This document shows, piece after piece, positions 13,608 to 26,114 of a stretch of 64,000 nucleotides of DNA (position 1 is the first letter of the stretch; the number at the start of each line of letters is the position of its first letter). The translations under genes and the position numbers were made by a program. The notes beneath the pieces are model-generated. The model did not search any database and was not told the origin of the DNA. It saw only the letters and a program-made list of their open reading frames with translations. The stretch comes from Symsagittifera roscoffensis (lineage: Eukaryota > Xenacoelomorpha > Acoela > Convolutidae), in assembly GCF_963678635.1 (NCBI RefSeq), contig NC_087065.1:25627254-25691253 (forward strand), in the 5' to 3' direction.

Positions 13608-14140
13608 GCAACAAGACTGCTCGTATCAGGGCGAAGCCCTGAATGTTCGACTGCAATTTAAGGTTTATGGAGCAGCAATAACATTTAAAAAATTCAATTA
13701 AATAAAGCAAAAGGAAAAAAAATTCTTAAGTTTGAAGTTTTTTTTATGAAAATCATCCCCCCACACGCCATATAAAGTACAAAAGGATAAATTTCGCTCC
13801 TTATAACAAACCAATTAGGGCAAATCAGCTTCTTTTAACCAATTTGGAACGATTTCTAAGACGGATTAACTCTCCGCTTACGCGTTAAATATACCGCGCG
13901 TTAATTGTCCCGAATTGGCCAAAATGGCAATCTTTAAACCCCCATAACTCTACGAAAAATGATTACAGGTAAAATATCTTTTCAAATTTGAGCTCAAGAC
14001 AACAATACCTTTCGAATGATATAAAAAGATACCGTCAGAAATGGCTAGTTAAAAAGTTGAAATTTGCCTGAAGAAAAAAAACCCACCCCGAGCACAAATA
14101 TTCCGTTACTTTCGTATCGCAAGTCGGAATAATTATCTCA
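13608..14140 (-). repeat. Family R copy
   Basis: Counterpart of 3135-3660 inside duplication copy 2, and better preserved: intact cagggc/gccctg hairpin, the 'catccccccacacgcc' segment and a 'ccgttactttcgtatcg' end. Confidence 0.8.
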
Positions 14141-14399
14141 CAGTTGATCAAGCAAACTCTCAACTTCAAAACTGAATACTTCACATTAAAGGCAAAACAC
14201 AAGTTCAGCACAATTTAAACACCACCACTAATTAAACTGGTAATTGCAAATGCGGCATTTGTTGCTTATTGTTTGTTTCTGTTGAAAAATCGGTCTGCTG
14301 AAGTAAGTACCTAGCTCCAAGAAAAAACAAACTAGTTGAGCGTTAAATACGGATTCAAGTGCATCATTACTCTCGTGCATGATGTACGCAGCTAAGCAA

Positions 14400-15212
14400 C
14401 CCGCACCGAAGTTTCATGGATAAAAATCTGTTATAATGGATATTTGTAGCTAAAAATTTGGTCAATATAATCGATTATCATGGCAAATTTAGACGACATA
14501 ATGGATTTTAACCCATTTTAATTGGTTTTTTTTTTGAATAAAAAACCCATTAAATTCCATTATAATCAATTTTAATCCATTTTTTTTTCAAAAAAATGGA
14601 TCAATTTTTGTGCATAAAATCCATTAAAATGGATTAAATTTTGTAGCTAATTACTCTACTTTTTGCGTTTTTTTTTGCAAAACTCTTTGCAAAACACGTT
14701 TTTCCTGGGGCGGCCAAATTATAGTCAATTTGAAGAGGCCAATATCTAGTAACGGCATTTTTGAACAGTTTTTTTCACGAAGTTTCCAGTCCCCCCTCAC
14801 TACTCACTACCCCATCAAGCCTCAGCATCGTCCCAACCCCCCACCCCCCCGCCGCCACGTCCATCCCCTATGCCCCCACGTACTAAACCACGTACCTGTT
14901 AATTTCATAAATGCGATTGAAAATAGGATAAAATGAAATTAAGCGAGAGAATAACTAACTTAAGTTTATTAATATTATGAAAAAATGAAATTACCACACA
15001 GAAAGATTTTTATAAATGGACTATAATCCATTTTAATCAACTATATTGGGAAACAAATAAGTTCAAAATAATCGATTATAATTTATTGCTTAAAAAATAG
15101 TATCATTATAATCCGATTTCAATCAATTATAATAGATTATTTTTTTTGTTTTATAGACACTGACTATGAAAATCCAATACAGTTGATTATTATCCATGAA
15201 ACTTCAGTGCGG
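14400..15212. mobile_element. CCCGCAC TIR element (E2), duplicate of E1
   Basis: Occupies the equivalent site of E1 in duplication copy 2, flanked by AA on both sides. One G of the right CCC/GGG terminus is lost. The C-rich tract is at 14789-14880. Non-coding. Confidence 0.75.
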
Positions 15213-15326
15213 AAACAATCTCTACCTTCCAATGCCGCCTTTGAAGTTATGGTTAATTGTTTTGAGTCTGCAAAAGCTTTATCTGCTAAGAAATCTAGCG
15301 ACAGTTTAAGTAATTAGTTCAATTAT

Positions 15327-18300
15327 TGTTCCGACTTTCGTAACGAAAGTAACGGAAGATTTGCATACGGGGAGGGTTTTTTCTTCAGACAAATTTCGAC
15401 AATTCAACTAGCCTTTTTTGACGGAGTTTTTTTATATCATTCGAAAGGTGTTGTTGTCCTGAGCTTAAATTTGAAAAGATTTTTTACTTTTGATCATTTT
15501 TTGTTAAGTTATGGGGGTTTAAAGATTGTAATTTTGGCCAATTTGGGACTATTAACGCGCAATATAATTCGCGCTATTAACGCGTAAGCGGATATTTAAT
15601 TGTTTTAGAAATTGTTCCAAATTGGTTGAAAAAAACTTATTTGTCGTAATTGATTTGTTAAAAGGAGCAAAATCTATCCTTTTTTAGTTTATATGGCGTG
15701 GGGGGATGATTTCACAAAAAATTTCAAATTTCAGAAAAAAATTTTTTGATTTTATTTTATGACATTTAATTTTGTTATGTTATTACTGCTCCATAGACCT
15801 TAAAAGGCAGTCGCAGCTTTCAGGGCTTCGCCCTGATACAAGCAGTCTTGTTTATTGATTGTTGTGAGTTATCATGTCAGACCTCTCTTTTTCAAACAGG
15901 AACAGTAAAATATCTAGTGTTACTGAAACATGTGAAGCTTCAACGCAAGGATGGCATTTTGAGAGTCACATTCGCTTTTATATAATGAAAGGAAATAATT
16001 CTACGAAGTTCTCATTTTAATTGCTTCGCTGTAAAGGTTCATTCCAATTGACTTCCAAAAAGGACAGGAAATGCTACTCTCGGCTGCTTTTTTTGTCAGT
16101 TTCTTTGCTTTTTATTTTTCAACCTCAAGATCTTTTTAGAGCGTGCTAAATCTTCTCTACTGTAATTTACTATGAAGTGCAAGAACATTTTCTAAGGTAA
16201 AATGGAAACATTTTTATAAGGCAATCGTTTCATTTGCAGCTCAAAAAATTTTTCGCAAGTTGTTCGCGAAAATCTACAGTTTTTTTCGTACGAGTTTTTA
16301 ACAAACTTCAATTACAAGATATATATCTGTTATTGTTGCGACTTTCAAAATGAAAGTAACGGAATATCTGCATTCGGGGAAGGTTTTTTCTTCAGACAAA
16401 TTTCGACTATTCAACTAGCCTTTTTTGACGGAATGTTTTTATATCATTCGAAAGGTGTTGTTGTCCTGAGCTTAAATTTGAAAAGATTTTTTACTTTTGA
16501 TCATTTTTCGTTAAGTTATGGGGGTTTAAAGATTGTAATTTTGGCCAATTTGGGACTATTAACGCGCAATATAATTCGCGCTATTAACGCGTAAGCGGAT
16601 ATTTAATTGTTTTAGAAATTGTTCCAAATTGGTTGAAAAAAACTTATTTGTCGTAATTGATTTGTTAAAAGGAGCAAAATCTATCCTTTTTTAGTTTATA
16701 TGGCGTGGGGGGATGATTTCACAAAAAATTTCAAATTTCAGAAAAAATTTTTTTGATTTTATTTTATGACATTTAATTTTGTTATGTTATTACTGCTCCA
16801 TAGACCTTAAAAGGCAGTCGCAGCTTTCAGGGCTTCGCCCTGATACAAGCAGTCTTGTTTATTGATTGTTGTGAGTTATCATGTCAGACCTCTCTTTTTC
16901 AAACAGGAACAGTAAAATATCTAGTGTTACTGAAACATGTGAAGCTTCAACGCAAGGATGGCATTTTGAGAGTCACATTCGCTTTTATATAATGAAAGGA
17001 AATAATTCTACGAAGTTCTCATTTTAATTGCTTCGCTGTAAAGGTTCATTCCAATTGACTTCCAAAAAGGACAGGAAATGCTACTCTCGGCTGCTTTTTT
17101 TGTCAGTTTCTTTGCTTTTTATTTTTCAACCTCAAGATCTTTTTAGAGCGTGCTAAATCTTCTCTACTGTAATTTACTATGAAGTGCAAGAACATTTTCT
17201 AAGGTAAAATGGAAACATTTTTATAAGGCAATCGTTTCATTTGCAGCTCAAAAAATTTTTCGCAAGTTGTTCGCGAAAATCTACAGTTTTTTTCGTACGA
17301 GTTTTTAACAAACTTCAATTACAAGATATATATCTGTTATTGTTGCGACTTTCAAAATGAAAGTAACGGAATATCTGCATTCGGGGAAGGTTTTTTCTTC
17401 AGACAAATTTCGACTATTCAACTAGCCTTTTTTGACGGAATGTTTTTATATCATTCGAAAGGTGTTGTTGTCCTGAGCTTAAATTTGAAAAGATTTTTTA
17501 CTTTTGATCATTTTTCGTTAAGTTATGGGGGTTTAAAGATTGTAATTTTGGCCAATTTGGGACTATTAACGCGCAATATAATTCGCGCTATTAACGCGTA
17601 AGCGGATATTTAATTGTTTTAGAAATTGTTCCAAATTGGTTGAAAAAAACTTATTTGTCGTAATTGATTTGTTAAAAGGAGCAAAATCTATCCTTTTTTA
17701 GTTTATATGGCGTGGGGGGATGATTTCACAAAAAATTTCAAATTTCAGAAAAAATTTTTTTGATTTTATTTTATGACATTTAATTTTGTTATGTTATTAC
17801 TGCTCCATAGACCTTAAAAGGCAGTCGCAGCTTTCAGGGCTTCGCCCTGATACAAGCAGTCTTGTTTATTGATTGTTGTGAGTTATCATGTCAGACCTCT
17901 CTTTTTCAAACAGGAACAGTAAAATATCTAGTGTTACTGAAACATGTGAAGCTTCAACGCAAGGATGGCATTTTGAGAGTCACATTCGCTTTTATATAAT
18001 GAAAGGAAATAATTCTACGAAGTTCTCATTTTAATTGCTTCGCTGTAAAGGTTCATTCCAATTGACTTCCAAAAAGGACAGGAAATGCTACTCTCGGCTG
18101 CTTTTTTTGTCAGTTTCTTTGCTTTTTATTTTTCAACCTCAAGATCTTTTTAGAGCGTGCTAAATCTTCTCTACTGTAATTTACTATGAAGTGCAAGAAC
18201 ATTTTCTAAGGTAAAATGGAAACATTTTTATAAGGCAATCGTTTCATTTGCAGCTCAAAAAATTTTTCGCAAGTTGTTCGCGAAAATCTACAGTTTTTTT

Positions 18301-20361
18301 CGTACGAGTTTTTAACAAACTTCAATTACAAGATATATATCTGTTATTGTTGCGACTTTCAAAATGAAAGTAACGGAATATCTGCATTCGGGGAAGGTTT
18401 TTTCTTCAGACAAATTTCGACTATTCAACTAGCCTTTTTTGACGGAATGTTTTTATATCATTCGAAAGGTGTTGTTGTCCTGAGCTTAAATTTGAAAAGA
18501 TTTTTTACTTTTGATCATTTTTCGTTAAGTTATGGGGGTTTAAAGATTGTAATTTTGGCCAATTTGGGACTATTAACGCGCAATATAATTCGCGCTATTA
18601 ACGCGTAAGCGGATATTTAATTGTTTTAGAAATTGTTCCAAATTGGTTGAAAAAAACTTATTTGTCGTAATTGATTTGTTAAAAGGAGCAAAATCTATCC
18701 TTTTTTAGTTTATATGGCGTGGGGGGATGATTTCACAAAAAATTTCAAATTTCAGAAAAAATTTTTTTGATTTTATTTTATGACATTTAATTTTGTTATG
18801 TTATTACTGCTCCATAGACCTTAAAAGGCAGTCGCAGCTTTCAGGGCTTCGCCCTGATACAAGCAGTCTTGTTTATTGATTGTTGTGAGTTATCATGTCA
18901 GACCTCTCTTTTTCAAACAGGAACAGTAAAATATCTAGTGTTACTGAAACATGTGAAGCTTCAACGCAAGGATGGCATTTTGAGAGTCACATTCGCTTTT
19001 ATATAATGAAAGGAAATAATTCTACGAAGTTCTCATTTTAATTGCTTCGCTGTAAAGGTTCATTCCAATTGACTTCCAAAAAGGACAGGAAATGCTACTC
19101 TCGGCTGCTTTTTTTGTCAGTTTCTTTGCTTTTTATTTTTCAACCTCAAGATCTTTTTAGAGCGTGCTAAATCTTCTCTACTGTAATTTACTATGAAGTG
19201 CAAGAACATTTTCTAAGGTAAAATGGAAACATTTTTATAAGGCAATCGTTTCATTTGCAGCTCAAAAAATTTTTCGCAAGTTGTTCGCGAAAATCTACAG
19301 TTTTTTTCGTACGAGTTTTTAACAAACTTCAATTACAAGATATATATCTGTTATTGTTGCGACTTTCAAAATGAAAGTAACGGAATATCTGCATTCGGGG
19401 AAGGTTTTTTCTTCAGACAAATTTCGACTATTCAACTAGCCTTTTTTGACGGAATGTTTTTATATCATTCGAAAGGTGTTGTTGTCCTGAGCTTAAATTT
19501 GAAAAGATTTTTTACTTTTGATCATTTTTCGTTAAGTTATGGGGGTTTAAAGATTGTAATTTTGGCCAATTTGGGACTATTAACGCGCAATATAATTCGC
19601 GCTATTAACGCGTAAGCGGATATTTAATTGTTTTAGAAATTGTTCCAAATTGGTTGAAAAAAACTTATTTGTCGTAATTGATTTGTTAAAAGGAGCAAAA
19701 TCTATCCTTTTTTAGTTTATATGGCGTGGGGGGATGATTTCACAAAAAATTTCAAATTTCAGAAAAAATTTTTTTGATTTTATTTTATGACATTTAATTT
19801 TGTTATGTTATTACTGCTCCATAGACCTTAAAAGGCAGTCGCAGCTTTCAGGGCTTCGCCCTGATACAAGCAGTCTTGTTTATTGATTGTTGTGAGTTAT
19901 CATGTCAGACCTCTCTTTTTCAAACAGGAACAGTAAAATATCTAGTGTTACTGAAACATGTGAAGCTTCAACGCAAGGATGGCATTTTGAGAGTCACATT
20001 CGCTTTTATATAATGAAAGGAAATAATTCTACGAAGTTCTCATTTTAATTGCTTCGCTGTAAAGGTTCATTCCAATTGACTTCCAAAAAGGACAGGAAAT
20101 GCTACTCTCGGCTGCTTTTTTTGTCAGTTTCTTTGCTTTTTATTTTTCAACCTCAAGATCTTTTTAGAGCGTGCTAAATCTTCTCTACTGTAATTTACTA
20201 TGAAGTGCAAGAACATTTTCTAAGGTAAAATGGAAACATTTTTATAAGGCAATCGTTTCATTTGCAGCTCAAAAAATTTTTCGCAAGTTGTTCGCGAAAA
20301 TCTACAGTTTTTTTCGTACGAGTTTTTAACAAACTTCAATTACAAGATATATATCTGTTAT
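15327..20361 (+). repeat. Five-unit tandem array, 1007-bp period
   Basis: The phase marker 'tgttgcgact' starts at 16334, 17341, 18348, 19355 and 20362, exactly 1007 bp apart each time. The unit starting at 15327 differs in its first 150 bp (it begins 'tgttccgactttcgtaacg'). Units 2-5 look identical by eye. Each unit is one family R copy (about 525 bp, with the cagggc/gccctg hairpin) plus about 480 bp of unique spacer. Copy 1 of the segmental duplication has a single non-arrayed equivalent (5197-6733). No coding frame. Confidence 0.95.
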
Positions 20362-20873
20362 TGTTGCGACTTTCAAAATGAAAGTAACGGAATAATTGTT
20401 CTCGGGTTGGGTTTTTTTCTTCAGACGAATTTGGTATTTTTATCTGAAGTTTTTATACCATTCGAAAGCTATTGTTGTCCTGAGCTTGAATTTGATAAAA
20501 TATTTCACCTGTGATCATTTTTCGTAAAGTTATGGGGGTTTAAAGATGTTTTTTTTTGTCAATTTGGGACAATTAACGCGCGATATATTTCGCGCTATTA
20601 ACGCGTTAGCAGAGATTTAATCCGTCTTAGAAATCGTTCCAAATTGGTTTGAGGAAGCTTATATGCCATAATTGATTTGTTATTAGGAGCAAAAATGTAT
20701 CACTTTGTTTTTATTATGACGTGTGGGGAGATAATTTAACAAAAAATCTCAAATTTAAAAAAAGATTTATATTTGTTTTATTACATTTAAACTTGTCGAG
20801 TTAGTACTGCTCCATAGACATAAAAGGCAGTCGGAACAATCAGCTTCGCCCTGATACGAGCAGTATTGTTGTG
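20362..20873 (+). repeat. Family R copy terminating the array
   Basis: Follows the last 1007-bp unit but belongs to the subtype seen at 6733-7240 ('aataattgttctcgggttgg'), marking the array boundary. Confidence 0.8.
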
Positions 20874-20985
20874 CCTTTTTTGCTATAGAATAGCTAAGAC
20901 TTCAAACTGACAACTACGTAAATTGAAGCTGAGAAAAATAACAATAGTCGATTTTTGTACAATAAGCTCAGAGTGATGTAATGTA

Positions 20986-22055
20986 CCCGCAACGGAGTTC
21001 CATGGTCAATAATCGAACATAATGGAAAAGTGTTGTCAAAAATGTTGTCATTATAATCCATTATTGTTGCACATTTAGACCACGAAATCGATTATAATGT
21101 CATCATAATCGATTAATTTCGTAAAAACAAAATCCTTCATTTAAAATCATTCATTTAAAATCCATTATAATTGATTCTAATGAATTATAATCTTCACATT
21201 TTTTTGCAAAATCATTTGCTAATTTTGCATTATTTCTGCGTTACTCTCGGCCTACTCGCAATCTTAAGCTACTCAAATTGACCCCCTTCATCTTGAACTC
21301 TATCCATATTTGCCCAAACCCCCACCTCCATGTTTAATAAAGTTTACCCCCAAACTCAACCCCCCCCCAAGCTACAGTCTTCCCCCCCCCCCCCCTTTTG
21401 TTTACATTTTCTCCATTTTAACCCCCTCACCCAAGTTTTTTGTTCCACCCTCCCCCCATTTTTTACCCTCCCTCACATTCAGTAACACACCCACGGGGGG
21501 AAGGGTTAAACTAAGATAGGGGGAACTGAGGAGGGGTAAACTGGGTGGGGGAGAAGGCGGGGGGTAAACTGGGTGGGGGAGAAGGCGGGGGGTACACTGT
21601 GGGACGGCGGGGGTAATCTTGGGGGAGGGGGTAAACTGGGGAAAAGGGTTGTTAAAAGAGTCGATGGAGTTTATGTAGTAAACGTAAAAAAGTAGAGAAA
21701 ACTTTAAGAAATAAAATCTTATGTGAAAAGTACGAATTTATGAAGTAGCAACTGTACGAAACAGATAAAAAGATAATTTTGAAAAAAAAATTGCAAATTC
21801 ATCGATTCTTCTCAAAAAATACATTAGAATCGATTATAATCTATTATAATGGATTATAATGATTAAAAAAACATTATAATCTATTTTTAATGGATTATAA
21901 TCGAATATAAACGATTATAATGGATTATATTGGTTAAAAAAATAGGATTATCATCCAATTTTGGTAGACTATAGTCGATTTTTTTTGTAATTTTATAGAT
22001 ACTGACAATAAAATGACAATATAATCGATTATTATCCATGGAACTACAGTGCGGG
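20986..22055. mobile_element. CCCGCA TIR element (E3), with C-rich/G-rich insert
   Basis: The left end 'cccgcaacggagttccatgg' pairs with the right end 'ccatggaactacagtgcggg'. TA flanks both ends (20984-20985 and 22056-22057). It is 1070 bp long because a C-rich then G-rich tract (about 21262-21640) lies in the middle. The remainder is 'attataatcgattataat'-type sequence. Its right half was copied by the 1147-bp duplication, giving a second right end at 23202. No transposase. Confidence 0.75.
21262..21640. repeat. C-rich to G-rich mirror tract, quadruplex-prone
   Basis: The plus strand is strongly C-rich to about 21480 (several runs of 6-10 C), then G-rich to 21640 (runs of 4-6 G). A 30-bp unit containing 'ggggtaaactgggtggggga' stands twice in tandem near 21535 and 21565. 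The two halves could pair into a long imperfect hairpin. Confidence 0.7.
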
Positions 22056-24006
22056 TAACCACCAAAATAAGTTTTTCCTTCGTTTTTCTGTTTTGCTCAT
22101 TTTTTCCGGGTAAAGATAGTTTTATGAAATAAATATCCTACGCAATAAATAGGCAATATAAGAACAAAGTTAAAGTTTTCAACCTAAAACGTAACCAATT
22201 CTTGAAATGCCTCAAAAGTTATGACTTGAAATGCTCCAATATGATTTCAATGGTTTAGTGTGGAGCCAGGATTTCTCAGAGGGAGAGGGTGCAATTGATG
22301 GATTGAAAAATGATTTTGAAAAATTTTCAGTTAGTAACAGGTATAGAACTTAACTTGAAACAAAATTAAATCTGACGTTTCGCCGCAACGTGTCAATGCT
22401 TTCCTCCATTTCATCATCACATTTTGTAGATTAAGTGACAACAAAAAGGAGAGGATCCTCTTTCAAATTAGAGGAAATAAAGGAAGTATTGCGTAGTTTC
22501 TTGCTACAAAAATTACTTTTCACTGTAAAAGGACATCAGAAGCAGGATTGCAACGATGAGTGCCAAAAAGAGCTCCAATTTTGTTGCTTTGTGGCAGACT
22601 TTGAGGGCTTCTGAGAAGGTTTCCATGTCGTATCACAAGTTTTTAAGTCACCATACGGAAAAACAACTCCCTAAACTCGTTTAGTTGGGTTGTACCGTCT
22701 AAGTGTTTTTGCCCTGCATCACCCCTCGGTCATCCAGCGCCGCAACATTTGAATTGGCCGTGAGCCGAGTAGTTTTATGTCTTTGGGAGTGTAAAAGTAT
22801 TTAGATAAATGCTTGAGTATTTGCAGTTTACTCAGTTCATTGACGAGTCTAGGGAGCCTAAAATCTTATGTGAAAAGTACGAATTTATGAAGTAGCAACT
22901 GTACGAAACAGATAAAAAGATAATTTTGAAAAAAAAATTGCAAATTCATCGATTCTTCTCAAAAAATACATTAGAATCGATTATAATCTATTATAATGGA
23001 TTATAATGATTAAAAAAACATTATAATCTATTTTTAATGGATTATAATCGAATATAAACGATTATAATGGATTATATTGGTTAAAAAAATAGGATTATCA
23101 TCCAATTTTGGTAGACTATAGTCGATTATTTTTGTAATTTTATAGATACTGACAATAAAATGACAATATAATCGATTATTATCCATGGAACTACAGTGCG
23201 GGTAACCACCAAAATAAGTTTTTCCTTCGTTTTTCTGTTTTGCTCATTTTTTCCGGGTAAAGATAGTTTTGTGAAATAAATATCCTACGCAATAAATAGG
23301 CAATATAAGAACAAAGTTAAAGTTTTCAACCTAAAACGTAACCAATTCTTGAAATGCCTCAAAAGTTATGACTTGAAATGCTCCAATATGATTTCAATGG
23401 TTTAGTGTGGAGCCAGGATTTCTCAGAGGGAGAGGGTGCAATTGATGGATTGAAAAATGATTTTGAAAAATTTTCAGTTAGTAACAGGTATAGAACTTAA
23501 CTTGAAACAAAATTAAATCTGACGTTTCGCCGCAACGTGTCAATGCTTTCCTCCATTTCATCATCACATTTTGTAGATTAAGTGACAACAAAAAGGAGAG
23601 GATCCTCTTTCAAATTAGAGGAAATAAAGGAAGTATTGCGTAGTTTCTTGCTACAAAAATTACTTTTCACTGTAAAAGGACATCAGAAGCAGGATTGCAA
23701 CGATGAGTGCAAAAAAGAGCTCCAATTTTGTTGCTTTGTGGCAGACTTTGAGGGCTTCTGAGAAGGTTTCCATGTCGTATCACAAGTTTTTAAGTCACCA
23801 TACGGAAAAACAACTCCCTAAACTCGTTTAGTTGGGTTGTACCGTCTAAGTGTTTTTGCCCTGCATCACCCCTCGGTCATCCAGCGCCGCAACATTTGAA
23901 TTGGCCGTGAGCCGAGTAGTTTTATGTCTTTGGGAGTGTAAAAGTATTTAGATAAATGCTTGAGTATTTGCAGTTTACTCAGTTCATTGACGAGTCTAGG
24001 GAGCCT
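21713..24006 (+). repeat. Tandem duplication, 1147-bp unit
   Basis: Units 21713-22859 and 22860-24006 are nearly identical; I saw only a few substitutions, for example near 21985/23131, 22131/23271 and 22563/23710. The first part is the right half of the TIR element; the rest is single-copy-looking sequence with no convincing coding frame. Confidence 0.9.
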
Positions 24007-24874
24007 AAAAAGCCTAAATTTCCTTCATTGTTTTTGGCGCTGAGATTTTGAAACTTTTGTACATACGTGTTTGATCTTAACTGAAAGGACTTCAATGCAA
24101 GGTCTCGATTGCCAACTCTGACCTTAATTAGTAATAAATGGTTTTGCGAGACAAAACACACCCGAATTCGAATTTTCTCCCTCAAAGTTTGCTGCTAGGG
24201 TATTGATAAGACGGTTTTGACGGTTCCAAGGCGACCCTTTCTTCTACCTATTCGGCTATGTTCTCTGTTTAAGTTTTCGTAATTTCGAACTGAAAAATTA
24301 TGGATGAAAAAACACCCGGAGCAATAAAGGAAAATAAGATAAATCATGTAAATTGTTTCCTAGTGCTCGCTTGATATCCTAACCCATGAATTGCAAAAGC
24401 AAGCTTTTTGGCCTGTTTGTCAAGCATAAATATGCTTGAAAAATGACTTCCGTTAGTTTCCACATTACAAACGCAATCAATAAAGTTCAAAAGCAACCTT
24501 CATTGAGTTCAAACACAATATTTTTTCGGGTCAGTTAAGTTCCCCGGCGTCTGATTTTAATTTTGTATTTCGCAAATGAAGTTGAAACTTATTGCAGAGC
24601 ACTGATTGATGGTGTTTGGCCTTGAAATAGAAAAGAAGGTTGATTGAATAAACCAATTTAATTTCTACAAATTACTATTGCGTATTTAAGGAAATTGTGT
24701 ACATAAAGGCACAGCGGATAAGCGCGTGAACACATTAAACATTAACTAGCTCTGGGAGAGAAAAAAGACGGATAAAAAGAACAAGTTCTCGGAATAAAGA
24801 TCTGTTCTTAGAAGAGTCTTTCGAAAACCCATAAGAAGCGATATAAGTTTATATTTTACATTAGGTTGGTTTCG
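24007..24874. other. 3' flank of the channel gene
   Basis: Between the tandem duplication and the channel stop codon no gene is seen. A minus-strand ATTAAA (plus-strand TTTAAT at 24657-24662), about 215 nt after the stop, is a possible poly(A) signal; no minus-strand AATAAA was found nearby. Confidence 0.4.
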
Positions 24875-26114
24875 TTAAATATTTGATGCAAAAGCAAATT
24901 CCCGTCCTCCAAAATAGTTTCTACGTTGTGCCACTGTTATTTCAGGACTGTTCAATTCAGTCCCATTCGTGGCGGACGATTTCTCGATCATTAATCTTGG
25001 AGTTGTACTGATTCCTGGTCCAAAATCTATGGGAGAATTTTTCCTCGATGATACAGCTCCTCCGTTGAACATATTTGCATACGGAGCAGGTTTTTCGGGC
25101 AACTTATGTGGACTTAACCGTTTAAAAATAGGACTCTGGTCTAAAATTGTTGGGGCAGCATTGGCGTTAGCGTAGTCTATGTTATTGACATCTTTTAGAA
25201 TTGTATCTTGGTTCAGAAATTGGGAGGCCAAACTGGAATTTGAACTGGCGTTTGATAAAATGTGGTCCCCGTTGCTAATAGACGAGACGTCGCAGCTCGA
25301 TAAATTGGCGGTGTTTTTTCGCGAACTTTGGTTTTGCATTTCATCATGCGTATAAAATGAATGTGAATTTGGAAATTGATGAATGTTTAGTTTTTTTGCC
25401 GTTCTCTGACGGTTTGTCTTTTTCAAACCCATCGCGGCAGAGTCAATGCTAAAACTTCTCAAGTTTGGATCTCGGGATGCTAAACCCGATTCGTTCACAC
25501 TTAAAATGCTCGGAATGCTCGTTAAATCGTCAAGCGAATCATCGCATTCCGAATTGGTCGTGGTTTCAAAACTATCCTTGTGTCGGCGTGTCGCCGAAGA
25601 AGCAGTGTATGGGGACAATAGAGTTGAACTGGTTGCTCTGAAAGGATCCGAAACTTGTGGAACTTCGTCTTCTAGAATACTTTGAGGTCTGCTGTTTGAG
25701 ACATTACTTAGAAGTCTAACAGGCTGCAAACTATGCCTTTTAAACTTCCCCGTGACGAGCGACCCTGGTCGTTTTATAAACATTCGACGGGCGGGAACTG
25801 AATTGTTGGAATGTGTGTTGCTAGACGAAAAGTGACGCTTGTGCTGGTCCAAACTTTCACTGTTGTTTTGATCCTCGTAAAGTTTTCTTTTCTGAAACTC
25901 TTTTGTTTTTTCCTGGAAAGTTTCCCAGTCATTTTTACCTCCCATGGAATAAACTGAAGATATTGACATGCTTTTAGATCGTTTTTCCAGTTCAATGTCC
26001 ATTGCTTTCTGATGATACATCTGGCTCTGTGAAACTTCTGAGGCAGTCGAAACTTTTTTGTGACGATCGAGTTTGCATCTGCTTTCTCGTTCCATGCGCA
26101 GAAAATTGGTCGAC
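24875..26114 (-). CDS. Shaw: Shaw/Kv3-type K+ channel, last exon (C-terminal tail)
   Basis: The 3' terminal exon encodes about 413 residues of cytoplasmic tail ending in TAA at 24875-24877. The acceptor is a clear 'atttcatttcag' before 26114, and the first G completes a codon begun in the previous exon (phase 2), matching the donor at 26965. The tail is hydrophilic and Ser/Asn/Thr-rich, with Lys/Arg clusters and a proline-rich 'LPEKPAP' near the end. No known domain is visible, as is usual for Shaw-family tails. The frame stays open upstream of the acceptor to 26221, but the acceptor and phase support starting at 26114. Confidence 0.8.

Larger units (their letters stand above)
10693..21190. 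repeat. Segmental duplication, copy 2 (expanded by a tandem array)
   Basis: Direct duplicate of 2-7570, offset 10691 at its left end, with small indels throughout. It grows to about 10.5 kb because a single unit in copy 1 became five 1007-bp units here (15327-20361). Similarity ends inside the TIR element near 21180. No gene is recognised in it. Confidence 0.9.

Noticed and set aside
15327-20361. CRISPR-like regular array
   Set aside because: The 1007-bp period, repeat type and eukaryotic context exclude CRISPR.
25446-25685. Plus-strand frames opposite the channel tail exon
   Set aside because: Antisense shadows of the coding exon.
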